DNA of 64,000 nt from Hydrogenophaga taeniospiralis CCUG 15921 (GTDB lineage: Bacteria; Pseudomonadota; Gammaproteobacteria; Burkholderiales; Burkholderiaceae_C), in the NCBI RefSeq assembly GCF_001592305.1, contig NZ_BCWR01000005.1, positions 310,001-374,000 of the forward strand. Direction: 5' to 3'. The translations under genes and the position numbers were made by a program. A model generated the notes under the pieces. That model was not told where the DNA came from. It worked only from the letters and a program-made list of their open reading frames with translations, and did not search any database. This document shows, piece by piece, positions 50,989-58,856 of this stretch; the stretch's first letter is position 1, and every line of letters begins with the position of its first letter.

Positions 50989-51128
50989 ACCCACCCGTTG
51001 ATGCACGCACCGCCAACCGCCCTGCCCGTTGGCCCCGACCGACCCTGACACCCTTTCCCCGGCCGCCGCGCCATGCAACTTCACCGCACGCGGCCGCTCC
51101 AACCCCTTTTTTCAACCCGAGGAACACC

Positions 51129-51908
51129 ATGAAATTTTCCCTGTCGGCCCTGACCGCGGCCGCCCTGATCGTCGCTGCGCCCTGGGCTGCCGCGCAGAAC
51201 GTGGCCGTCGTGAACGGCAAAGCCGTGCCCACCGCGCGCGTGGAGGCGCTGGCACAGCAGGTGGCGGCGTCCGGCCGCCCGGTGGATGACACCGTGCGTG
51301 CGCAGCTGAAAGAAGAAGTGGTGCTGCGCGAGATCTTCGTGCAGGAAGCGCAGAAGCGCGGCATCGCCGCCACCCCCGAATACAAGACCCAGATGGAACT
51401 GGCCCGCCAGACCATCCTGATCCGTGCGCTGTTCGCCGACTACCAGAAGAAGAACCCGGTGAGCGACGCCGAGGTGCAGGCCGAGTACGACAAGTTCGCC
51501 GCGGCCAATGGTGGCAAGGAATACCGCGCCCGCCACATCCTGGTGGAAAAGGAAGACGAAGCCAAGGCCATCATCGCCTCGCTCAAGGGCGGTGCCAAGT
51601 TTGAAGATCTCGCCAAGAAGCAGTCCAAGGACCCGGGATCCGGCGCCAACGGTGGCGATCTGGACTGGGCCGCGGCCGGCAGCTACGTGGCTGAGTTCTC
51701 CGAGGCCATGGTGAAGCTGGACAAGGGCCAGATGACGCAGGAACCGGTGAAGAGCCAGTTCGGCTGGCACATCATCCGTGTGGACGACGTGCGCCAGGCC
51801 CAGTTGCCCAAGCTCGAAGAGATCAAGCCGCAGATCGCCCAGCAGATGCAGCAGCAGAAGCTGATGGCGTACCAGCAAAGCCTGCGTGAGAAGGCCACCG
51901 TCAAATAA
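51129..51908 (+). CDS. Periplasmic parvulin-type peptidyl-prolyl isomerase (PpiC/SurA-like)
   Basis: The 259-residue protein has a signal peptide (SALTAAALIVAAPWAAA), an N-terminal helical chaperone-like region (residues 25-130) with EEVVLREIFVQEAQKRG, and one parvulin domain (about 134-228): YRARHILVEKEDEAKAI, FEDLAKKQSKDPGS, and VKSQFGWHIIRVDD. It would catalyse prolyl cis-trans changes and assist folding of outer-membrane proteins. AGGAA precedes the start. It follows bolA after 140 bases and is terminated by the strong hairpin at 51951. Confidence 0.94.
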   Translation: MKFSLSALTAAALIVAAPWAAAQNVAVVNGKAVPTARVEALAQQVAASGRPVDDTVRAQLKEEVVLREIFVQEAQKRGIAATPEYKTQMELARQTILIRALFADYQKKNPVSDAEVQAEYDKFAAANGGKEYRARHILVEKEDEAKAIIASLKGGAKFEDLAKKQSKDPGSGANGGDLDWAAAGSYVAEFSEAMVKLDKGQMTQEPVKSQFGWHIIRVDDVRQAQLPKLEEIKPQIAQQMQQQKLMAYQQSLREKATVK

Positions 51909-51950
51909 GAAAGAAGCGATGCGGCGCTCCGGCGCCCCTTCCCTCCCTGC

Positions 51951-51981
51951 AAAAAGCGCGACTCCGGTCGCGCTTTTTTTT
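51951..51981 (+). terminator. Rho-independent terminator of the parvulin gene
   Basis: AAAAAGCGCGAC (51951-51962) pairs perfectly with GTCGCGCTTTTT (51967-51978), with a TCCG tetraloop and a run of eight T ending at 51981. It lies 42 bases after the parvulin stop. Confidence 0.95.
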
Positions 51982-52020
51982 GCCCATGCGCGTGGCGTGG
52001 AACATTGACGCAACCCTATC

Positions 52021-52031
52021 ATTTGATCAAA
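52021..52031. promoter_or_regulatory. Upstream copy of TTTGATCAAA palindrome
   Basis: ATTTGATCAAA lies 76 bases before the ligase ATG. The same palindrome recurs at 52073-52084, 52 bases on, close to five helical turns. Paired identical palindromes in front of an operon containing a GntR regulator suggest an operator pair. Confidence 0.6.
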
Positions 52032-52072
52032 CAAGACATATTCATGGCTTAATTGTCATAATTCATGCCTTG

Positions 52073-52084
52073 ATTTGATCAAAT
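52073..52084. promoter_or_regulatory. Downstream copy of TTTGATCAAA palindrome
   Basis: ATTTGATCAAAT is a perfect 12-base palindrome ending 12 bases before ATG 52097 and immediately before ATG 52085. Binding here would block ribosome or polymerase access. The AT-rich stretch between the copies (52032-52072) likely contains the promoter. Confidence 0.6.
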
Positions 52085-52096
52085 ATGGTGACTTCC

Positions 52097-53443
52097 ATGT
52101 ATCCACCCAAACTCAGCATCCAGGACTTTCTGTCCCAGCACCGCATCCAGGAAGTGGAGTGCGTCATCCCCGACATGACGGGCATCGCACGCGGCAAGAT
52201 CCTGCCCAAGGACCTGTTCCTCAACTCCGGCCACATGCGCCTGCCCAAGAGCGTGCTGCTCAACACGGTCAACGGCCAGCAGCCCGACAACGCCGCCTTC
52301 GTGGGCGATACCGACCCGGACATGGTCTGCGTGCCTGACCTGGCGACCGCGCGGGTCGTGCCCTGGGCGGCTGAACAGGTGGCGGTGATCATCCACGACT
52401 GCGAGGAGTTCGACGGGTCGCCGGTGAGCCTGTCGCCGCGCTGCGTCTTGCGCCGCGTGCTGCGGCTGTACCAGGAGCGTGGCTGGGAAGCGGTGGTGGC
52501 GCCCGAGATGGAGTTCTACCTGGTGGCACGCCACCAGAACCCGCACGAACCGCTGCAGCCACCGCTGGGCCGCACCGGCAAGCCCGAGGCCGGCCGCCAG
52601 TCGTATTCGATCGATGCGGTGAACGACTTCGACCCGTTTTTCCTGGAGCTCTCGCGTTTCTGCGAGGTGCACCGCCTGGGGGTGGAAACCCTGATCCACG
52701 AAGCCGGCGCTGGCCAGATGGAGATCAATTTCACCCACGGAGACGCCATGGACCTGGCCGACCGGGTGTTCCTGTTCAAGCGCACGGTGCGCGAGACCGC
52801 GCTGCGCCACGGCATCTTCGCCACCTTCATGGCCAAACCCATGGAGGCCGAGCCAGGCAGCGCCATGCACATCCACCAGAGCATCCTGGACGCGAAGACG
52901 CGCGACAACATCTTCAGCCTGCCCGACGGCTCGGTGAGCCCCGCGTTTCACCACTACATCGCCGGTCTGCAGCGCTACGTGCCGCAGCTCATGCCCATGC
53001 TTGCGCCGTATGTGAATTCGTACCGCCGGCTCGCACGCCACATGTCGGCGCCGATCAACGTGCAGTGGGGCTACGACAACCGCACCTGCGGCATCCGTGT
53101 GCCCGAGTCGGACGCCACCAACCGCCGGCTGGAGAACCGCGTGCCCGGCGTGGACGTGAACCCCTACCTGGCCATGGCCGCCACGCTGGCCTGCGGCTAT
53201 CTGGGGATGGTCGAGCAGCGCCAGCCCACCGAACCCATGAACAGCAGCGCCTGGGCCATGGACCACGAACTGCCGAGCCACATGGAAGACTCGATCCGCC
53301 GCATGCGCGAATGCGAGCCGCTGCGCGAGGTGCTGGGCGGCGCCTTCATCGACGCCTTCCTGGCCGTCAAGGAGGTGGAGTACGCCACCTACAACCGCGT
53401 CATCAGCTCGTGGGAGCGTGAACACCTGCTGTTGTTGGTCTAG
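52097..53443 (+). CDS. Glutamine synthetase family protein (gamma-glutamylpolyamine synthetase-like)
   Basis: The 448-residue protein is in the glutamine synthetase superfamily, close to PuuA-type enzymes that join glutamate to putrescine or other amines. N-terminal beta-grasp residues include IPDMTGIARGKILPK. Catalytic metal and substrate sites are seen in VAPEMEFYLVAR, EAGAGQMEINF, the ATP site GSAMHIHQSI, and NRTCGIRVPESD. It lacks the adenylation loop of GlnA. ATG 52097 has GGTGA 5 bases upstream; ATG 52085 is directly against the operator and less likely. With the next genes it forms an amine/amino acid catabolic unit. Confidence 0.9.
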   Translation: MYPPKLSIQDFLSQHRIQEVECVIPDMTGIARGKILPKDLFLNSGHMRLPKSVLLNTVNGQQPDNAAFVGDTDPDMVCVPDLATARVVPWAAEQVAVIIHDCEEFDGSPVSLSPRCVLRRVLRLYQERGWEAVVAPEMEFYLVARHQNPHEPLQPPLGRTGKPEAGRQSYSIDAVNDFDPFFLELSRFCEVHRLGVETLIHEAGAGQMEINFTHGDAMDLADRVFLFKRTVRETALRHGIFATFMAKPMEAEPGSAMHIHQSILDAKTRDNIFSLPDGSVSPAFHHYIAGLQRYVPQLMPMLAPYVNSYRRLARHMSAPINVQWGYDNRTCGIRVPESDATNRRLENRVPGVDVNPYLAMAATLACGYLGMVEQRQPTEPMNSSAWAMDHELPSHMEDSIRRMRECEPLREVLGGAFIDAFLAVKEVEYATYNRVISSWEREHLLLLV

Positions 53444-53472
53444 AAGAGCACCCCCTGCGCCGCTGCGCGGCT

Positions 53473-53503
53473 TCCCCCTCTCTCGCCTGCGGCGGGAGGG
53501 GGA
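53473..53503. repeat. REP-like GC-rich palindrome
   Basis: TCCCCCTC (53473-53480) pairs with GAGGGGGA (53496-53503), and the inner part CGCC-TGC-GGCG extends the hairpin. It lies 30 bases after the ligase gene and resembles dyads near 38144 and 43000. It may serve as a transcript 3' end. Confidence 0.55.
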
Positions 53504-53591
53504 CGCAACCAGGGGCCCGGCGAAGCCGGTTCCTCGGTTGCCCTGGATGGTGCACGTGCTCCGGCTGAACCCTTGAAGTCATTGATCACCG

Positions 53592-54986
53592 ATGTCCATG
53601 AACGCCACTTCCTCCCCCAGCCGCTCCGGTCTTGACTGGGCTCGTGCCCAGGCCTTCCTCGCTCGCGAGCGCGCCAGCTTTGCCAGAGCCAACCCGCGCT
53701 CCGCCGAACTCGCCGCACAGGCCCGGCAGCACCTGCTGTTCGGCGTGCCGCTGCACTGGATGAACGACTGGGGTACGCCGTTTGCCCTGCACGTGGACAG
53801 CGCGCAGGGTGCGCTGGTGATCGACGCGGACGGCCACACGCTGGTGGACTTCTGCCTCGGTGACACCGGCGCGATGTTGGGCCATGCGCCCGCGCCGGTG
53901 GCCGCCGCGCTGGTGCGGCAGGCCACGCGGGGGTACACCACCATGCTGGCTACAGCCGATGCGGCGGCGGTGGGCCAGGCCTTGAGCGAGCGCTTCGGCC
54001 TGCCGTTCTGGCAGTTCGCCCTGAGCGCGACCGACGCCAACCGCTACATCGTGCGCTGGATCCGCGCGGCCACCGGGCGCCAGAAGCTGCTGGTGTTCAA
54101 CGGCTGTTACCACGGCACCATCGAAGACGTGTTCGTCGATCTGGTCAACGGCCAGCCGGCCCAACGCGACAGCCTGCTCGGCCAGGTGCACGACCTCACC
54201 GAGCACACCGTCGTGATCGAGTTCAATGACCTGCCCGCGCTGGAAGCGGCCCTCAAACAAGGCGACGTGGCCTGCGTGCTGGCCGAACCGGTCATGACCA
54301 ACATCGGCATGGTGCTGCCCGAGCCCGGCTACTGGCAGGCCGCGCAGGTCCTCATCCAGCAACACGGCGCCTTGCTGGTGATGGACGAGACCCACACCAT
54401 CAGCACCGGCCCCGGCGGCTATGCCCGCGCCCACGGCATCGAGGCCGACGCCCTGGTGCTTGGCAAGCCGGTGGGCGGCGGCGTTCCCTGCGCGGTCTAC
54501 GGCATGAGCGCCCGCCTGGCCGAGCGCGCCGTGAAGGCCAAGCAGGATGCGCCACCCGGCCACAGCGGCATCGGCACCACGCTCACCGGCAACATGCTGG
54601 CCATGGCGGCCATGCGCGCCACGCTGGCCGAGGTGATGACGCCCGCCGCGTACGAGCACATGCTGGCCCTCTCGGCACGGCTCGCGGACGGGATTCGCCA
54701 GACCCTCGCGCGCCACGCGCTGCCCTGGTGCGTGACCCAGATGGGTGCGCGTACCGAATTCCAGTTCTGCCCCCAGGCACCGCGCAATGGCAGCGAGGCC
54801 GGGCATGCGCTCGACGGCGAGCTGGAACACTTGATCCACCTCGGCCTGCTCAACCGCGGTGTGATGATCACGCCCTTTCACAACATGATGCTGGTCTGCC
54901 CGCAGACCACTGTGGCCCAGGTAGAGCAGTTGCTCACCGCGCTGGACGAAGTGATCAGCCAGATCAAGGCCCCCGCAAGCCGATGA
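53592..54986 (+). CDS. Class III aminotransferase (GSA-like)
   Basis: A 464-residue PLP-dependent aminotransferase. The fold-type I class III motifs are seen: HTLVDFCLGDTGAMLGHAP, NGCYHGTIEDVF, MDETHTISTGPGGY (aspartate contacting the PLP ring), and the PLP lysine in LGKPVGGGVPCAVYG. A second landmark, TTLTGNMLAMAAMRATL, holds the phosphate-binding threonine. It is nearest in layout to glutamate-1-semialdehyde-type mutases and omega-aminotransferases, but hemL is a different gene. Its partner, the glutamine-synthetase-like ligase, suggests use of an amine. Overlaps the regulator start (54983-54986). Confidence 0.88.
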   Translation: MSMNATSSPSRSGLDWARAQAFLARERASFARANPRSAELAAQARQHLLFGVPLHWMNDWGTPFALHVDSAQGALVIDADGHTLVDFCLGDTGAMLGHAPAPVAAALVRQATRGYTTMLATADAAAVGQALSERFGLPFWQFALSATDANRYIVRWIRAATGRQKLLVFNGCYHGTIEDVFVDLVNGQPAQRDSLLGQVHDLTEHTVVIEFNDLPALEAALKQGDVACVLAEPVMTNIGMVLPEPGYWQAAQVLIQQHGALLVMDETHTISTGPGGYARAHGIEADALVLGKPVGGGVPCAVYGMSARLAERAVKAKQDAPPGHSGIGTTLTGNMLAMAAMRATLAEVMTPAAYEHMLALSARLADGIRQTLARHALPWCVTQMGARTEFQFCPQAPRNGSEAGHALDGELEHLIHLGLLNRGVMITPFHNMMLVCPQTTVAQVEQLLTALDEVISQIKAPASR

Positions 54987-55633
54987 AACACACCACCGCC
55001 ACCACCCAGCAGGACAGCACCTACCTGCGCCTGCGCCAGTGGGTCACGGTGGGCAAATTCCTGCCGGGCGAACGGCTCAAGATCCACCCCATCGCCGAGC
55101 AACTGGGCGTCGGCGTCATGCCTGTGCGCGCCGCTCTGCAGCGGCTGGCGGCCGAGGGTGCGCTGGTCAATGTGCCGCACAGCGGCATGCTGGTGCCCAG
55201 GCTGTCGCTCGCCGAGTTCGATGACGTGCTGCAGACGCGGTTGCTGCTCGAAGGAGAAGCCGCCGAACGTGGCGCGCACCGGCTGGACGCCGCAGGCGTG
55301 GCCGAGCTGCTGGCGCTGGAACAGAAGATGCGCGACGCGCTCAAGGTCAACGACGCCAAGGCTTACCTGGACGCCAACGAGCTCTTTCACCAGCGCCTGT
55401 ACCAGGCTGCCGCGTCGCCCACCCTGCTCTCGCTGATCGAAACCGTCTGGCTCAAGGTCGGGCCACTGTCCAACAAACTGTTCGAGGTGCCTGCCTCGCT
55501 GCGCGTGATCAACGAGGCGCACGGCGACGCGGTGATGGCGCTGCGGCTGCGCGACAGCGCCGGGGTGCGGCGCGCGATCGAGAAAGACCTCTTTGTGGCC
55601 GGGCAGTTCCTGCGGCCGTTCTGTGCTGGCTGA
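54983..55633 (+). CDS. GntR family transcriptional regulator with FCD domain
   Basis: A 216-residue regulator. The N-terminal winged helix-turn-helix is seen in YLRLRQWVTVGKFLPGERL and IAEQLGVGVMPVRAALQRLAAEG. The FCD ligand domain follows: DVLQTRLLLEGEAAERGA, LDANELFHQRLYQAA and VINEAHGDAVMALRLRD, with histidines that commonly bind a metal and a carboxylate ligand. It is the third gene of the 52.1-55.6 kb cluster and the obvious candidate to bind the paired palindromes at 52021 and 52073. Confidence 0.92.
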   Translation: MKHTTATTQQDSTYLRLRQWVTVGKFLPGERLKIHPIAEQLGVGVMPVRAALQRLAAEGALVNVPHSGMLVPRLSLAEFDDVLQTRLLLEGEAAERGAHRLDAAGVAELLALEQKMRDALKVNDAKAYLDANELFHQRLYQAAASPTLLSLIETVWLKVGPLSNKLFEVPASLRVINEAHGDAVMALRLRDSAGVRRAIEKDLFVAGQFLRPFCAG

Positions 55634-55707
55634 AGATGGGCGCCCCACGCTCCACGGGTCGCACCACCCAAGGGGGCTGATCCACCCTGGGACGGCCAGG
55701 CGGGGGG

Positions 55708-56475
55708 TCAGGGCCCGCGCAGCCAGACCAGGGCCGTCAGCAATCCGATCAACACCGGCTGGTGCAGCAGGTAGTAGCTCAGGCTCCAGCGCCCCAGCGT
55801 CACCAGGCCGCGTTGCAGGCCGGTGGCCGGCGCGTCCCCCGAGCCCAGCCACTGCGGCCGGTGCAGCAAGGCCCAGCGCCCCGCGGCCACGCCCCACCAC
55901 ATCACGCCCAGCCAGGGCAGCAGCGGCACGTAGTCCTCCGTCACCGGCAGGCGGCTGATGAAGCCCAGCGCATTCAGGCCCGGGCTGTTGAACACGGTCA
56001 GTGCCGGCACGGCGGCGATCACCACCGGGGCGATGAATTTGGCCGCGATCGCCAGCGCGCCCAGCGGCCACAGCCAGGCGCCCCAACCAGCGGTCAGCCG
56101 CACCACGATCAGCATCACCGCGATGCCGTGCAGCACCCCGAAGTAGATGAAGCTCTTGGGAAACATCAGCATCGAGCCCACCGTGACCAGCAGGGCCGCG
56201 CCCGCCACCTGTCCCCAGCGCCGCCAGAAACGCGGCCAGCCCTGCCCCTGCGACAAGGCCACCGCCTGCGACAGCCCGGCGGTGAACAGGAACAGGCTCA
56301 CGATGGCGCTGCGCTGCCAGGTCCAGAACGGATCGTGGTGGAAGTCCGCGCGGATGAACCCGAAGTGGTCGAGGTCAAAGCAGAAATGGAACACCGTCAT
56401 CCACAGCATGGCGGTGGCGCGCAGCAGGTCGATGCGGTCGAGACGGCTGGCCATCGGGCCCACGCGCTGCATCAT
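55708..56475 (-). CDS. DUF1624 / heparan-alpha-glucosaminide N-acetyltransferase-like membrane protein
   Basis: A 255-residue protein with about seven membrane helices. The start RIDLLRATAMLWMTVFHFCFDLDHF is the DUF1624 signature with the histidine-containing first helix, followed by FLFTAGLSQAVALSQG and LGRWSLSYYLLHQPVL at the end. Related human HGSNAT transfers acetyl groups across a membrane; the bacterial substrate is unknown. Its ATG overlaps the stop of the next gene upstream (56472-56475). Confidence 0.88.
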   Translation of the reverse strand: MMQRVGPMASRLDRIDLLRATAMLWMTVFHFCFDLDHFGFIRADFHHDPFWTWQRSAIVSLFLFTAGLSQAVALSQGQGWPRFWRRWGQVAGAALLVTVGSMLMFPKSFIYFGVLHGIAVMLIVVRLTAGWGAWLWPLGALAIAAKFIAPVVIAAVPALTVFNSPGLNALGFISRLPVTEDYVPLLPWLGVMWWGVAAGRWALLHRPQWLGSGDAPATGLQRGLVTLGRWSLSYYLLHQPVLIGLLTALVWLRGP

Positions 56476-58007
56476 GGCGGCGCGATGTTCGCTTTGCGCC
56501 GATCGTCACACGACAGCCCCCAGCCGGGACGCGCGGCCAGCTTGTTGCTGGCGATTTGATGACCTTTCCTGGCGGCGGCCTGCAGCCAATAGCCCGCCGC
56601 CGCATCCACATCGGCCCGTTGAGCGGCGTCCTTCACGATGCGAGGCAACAGCACCGCCACGTCGTGGGCGGAATTGCTGTGCCCGCCCCGTGCGGCCATC
56701 AGGTGCCAGCGCAGGGCTTCTCGATGGTCAATGCGCGCGCCACCAAATCCTTCGGTGTGGGACGACCCCAGGCAATTGGCACCGCTGGGCAAGGCCAGAG
56801 CACCCGCCATCTGGCAGTGAGCGTACAGGCCGGCGAAGTCTTTCAGTGGGCGCCCCATGCCACCCCGCACATGGCTTTGGATCACTTCGCTCATGGCCCA
56901 GTCGCTGCCGACGGTGGCCGCGGCCATGGCCGCCTGGTACGCCTCATGGGGGCGGTCCATCTGTTTGAGGGCCCAGCTCCTGACTTCCCAGGCGCGGCGG
57001 TGCTGCGGGTACAGGACGTGAATGCGCTGCGTGATGTCCAGCAGCAGCGGCCAGTTCGTCAGGCGGTACTCGGCCTCCATCCAGTCCACCAGATTGTGCA
57101 GTGTCGGCGCCGCCGACACGCGCGCTTCCCAGTACGGGCGCACCGCCTGCGGGTTGGCGATGCGTTCGGGTGGGCGATCGATGGCGTCAAACGCCTGCTT
57201 CAGCGCGGTCATGTGCGGCTCGGGAAGCCGGTGCCGGTGCGCCAGGGCCAGCAGGGCCCGGAGGCGCATGGGCGAGGTGCCGCTGGACCACCGGGGATGT
57301 GCATACCCGGCAGCGATCTGGTAGAGGTTCTCGTCGTGCGGCGCGTAGGCAATGACCTCCATGAGCGCGGACCACCCCGCGCTGGAGCTGCCCCCCAGCA
57401 TGCCGCGAGTGGCCAACAGGTAGCGCGCACCCATGCCGTAGATATCTTTTCTAGGCAACAGTGCCTCGATCAACGGGTCGGCGAGTTGGAAGCGCGCGCG
57501 CATGTGATCCAACTGGATCGAGCGCGTAAACCCAATGGCATTTCCGCCCCTGGCCTCCGTCGCAGCTTCGACGTAGGCCGTCGCCAAGGTCAATTGAGCC
57601 GCGGGGGACTGGGGGTGACGGGTCAACCAGGCCTGCGCCTTGTCCAAGAGCATCAGGCCCCGCCCATCCAGAGAAAACAGGCTGCGGGTCATCGCCCTCG
57701 TCTGCTGCTCTCGCACGGCCAGCTGGGCTATCTGGTCCCAATGGGCCTGGGCACCCGAAAAATCACCTGCGGCCAACAAAGGTGCCAGGCGCACGGGGCC
57801 TTTGGCGTAGCGCTGAACAATGTCCGTTGGCAGCGCCCCTCCTTTGACCGGGCCCGGGCTGGGCAGATCAAGACCGAACGTGACCAGGCCCCAGTCCTTG
57901 TCCGAACGTTCGCAATTGGCGAGGACCGCCACAGGCCATGCCATCAGCAAGGCGACCCAGGCCAAGTTCCGGCGGATCGCTCGCCGGATAGTGATCGAAA
58001 AGCTCAT
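56472..58007 (-). CDS. Exported DUF4034-like protein with C-terminal Sel1-like repeats
   Basis: The 511-residue protein has a signal peptide (LAWVALLMAWPVAVLA). The central part (about residues 60-210) resembles DUF4034: LLDKAQAWLTRHPQSPAAQLTLATAYVEAATEARG pattern with long helical pairs, and GSSSAGWSALMEVIAYAPHD. Near the C-terminus are Sel1-like helical pairs: REALRWHLMAARGGHSNSAH and AAAGYWLQAAARKGHQIASN. Helical-repeat proteins of this type bind other proteins; no enzymatic site is seen. The start at 58007 puts the signal peptide at the N-terminus. It is coupled to the DUF1624 gene. Confidence 0.72.
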   Translation of the reverse strand: MSFSITIRRAIRRNLAWVALLMAWPVAVLANCERSDKDWGLVTFGLDLPSPGPVKGGALPTDIVQRYAKGPVRLAPLLAAGDFSGAQAHWDQIAQLAVREQQTRAMTRSLFSLDGRGLMLLDKAQAWLTRHPQSPAAQLTLATAYVEAATEARGGNAIGFTRSIQLDHMRARFQLADPLIEALLPRKDIYGMGARYLLATRGMLGGSSSAGWSALMEVIAYAPHDENLYQIAAGYAHPRWSSGTSPMRLRALLALAHRHRLPEPHMTALKQAFDAIDRPPERIANPQAVRPYWEARVSAAPTLHNLVDWMEAEYRLTNWPLLLDITQRIHVLYPQHRRAWEVRSWALKQMDRPHEAYQAAMAAATVGSDWAMSEVIQSHVRGGMGRPLKDFAGLYAHCQMAGALALPSGANCLGSSHTEGFGGARIDHREALRWHLMAARGGHSNSAHDVAVLLPRIVKDAAQRADVDAAAGYWLQAAARKGHQIASNKLAARPGWGLSCDDRRKANIAPP

Positions 58008-58035
58008 GTCTTCCCTGTACATCTGTCTGTCTGAA

Positions 58036-58785
58036 TCATGCGGCCCTGTGGATGCCCAACAGCAACTCAGCCAACTCCTGCGGCGCGCTCACCATCGGGT
58101 CGTGCCCTGTCGCCAGTTCGTACACCGTCCAGCCCGGTTCGCTGCGCACGCGCTGGCGCGACGCCGCGATGGTGGCCAGCGGCGGGTTGGTGCAGTCGAT
58201 GAAGCTGTGTGGCACGGCCCAGACCAGGTTCGGGTCGAAGTGCAGCGGCTCCTGGTACAGCCGGAACGGCTGGGGCGTCTGCCGGCGGTTGACCCAGTCG
58301 CGGTCGGCGCCTTCCAGGCCGAACAACGAAGCGTCCGGCGGCGGAAAACTCAGGCCGCCGCTGGCCTGCGATTGCTCCACGCGCTTGGCCACGGTTTCCG
58401 GGCTGTGTGGCGTGCTCCAGCTGTCGCCGGGGTTGGGCACGCCCGCGTCCACGTAAACGAGGTGGCGCAGCAGACCCGGGTGCGCGCGCTGCAGGCGGTC
58501 GGCCACGCAGGTGATGAGGTTGCCCCCATAGCTGTGGCCCACCAGCACCACGCGCTGCAGCTCTTCGGCCTCGATCAGACCGACCACGTCCTGGGTGTGG
58601 GTATCGATGCCGACCTCGGGGCTCAGCAGATGCGCCCGCTCGCCCACGCCGGTGAGCGTGACGGCATGGGTTTCGACACCCGCGCCGCGCAGCAGCGGCA
58701 GCACGCGGCGCCAGCACCAGGCGCCGTGCCAGGAACCGTGCACGAGCACGATGGCGGTGTTTGGAGTTTCGGTGGCTGCGTTCAT
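58036..58785 (-). CDS. Alpha/beta hydrolase (esterase-like)
   Basis: The 249-residue protein is a compact alpha/beta hydrolase of the salicylate esterase-like (AB hydrolase 6) group. The oxyanion part is VLVHGSWHGAWCWRRVLPLL, the nucleophile serine in VLVGHSYGGNLI, and the histidine near the C-terminus in ATGHDPMVSAPQEL. GVGERAHLLSPEVGIDTHTQDV is also typical of the group. Substrate is unknown; esters of small aromatic or alkyl acids are usual. It is divergent from rlhA. Confidence 0.87.
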   Translation of the reverse strand: MNAATETPNTAIVLVHGSWHGAWCWRRVLPLLRGAGVETHAVTLTGVGERAHLLSPEVGIDTHTQDVVGLIEAEELQRVVLVGHSYGGNLITCVADRLQRAHPGLLRHLVYVDAGVPNPGDSWSTPHSPETVAKRVEQSQASGGLSFPPPDASLFGLEGADRDWVNRRQTPQPFRLYQEPLHFDPNLVWAVPHSFIDCTNPPLATIAASRQRVRSEPGWTVYELATGHDPMVSAPQELAELLLGIHRAA

Positions 58786-58856
58786 GGGCGTTCTCCAGGA
58801 CAATACCGGGTTTGGTTTTTTCCCCGATTCTGCCTCTTCGCCCAGCCCCACCGACC

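Noticed and set aside
56556-58034. Plus-strand open frame of 492 residues across the DUF4034-like gene
   Set aside because: The minus-strand protein has a signal peptide and helical repeats; the plus-strand frame has neither and is Gly/Gln/Arg-rich.
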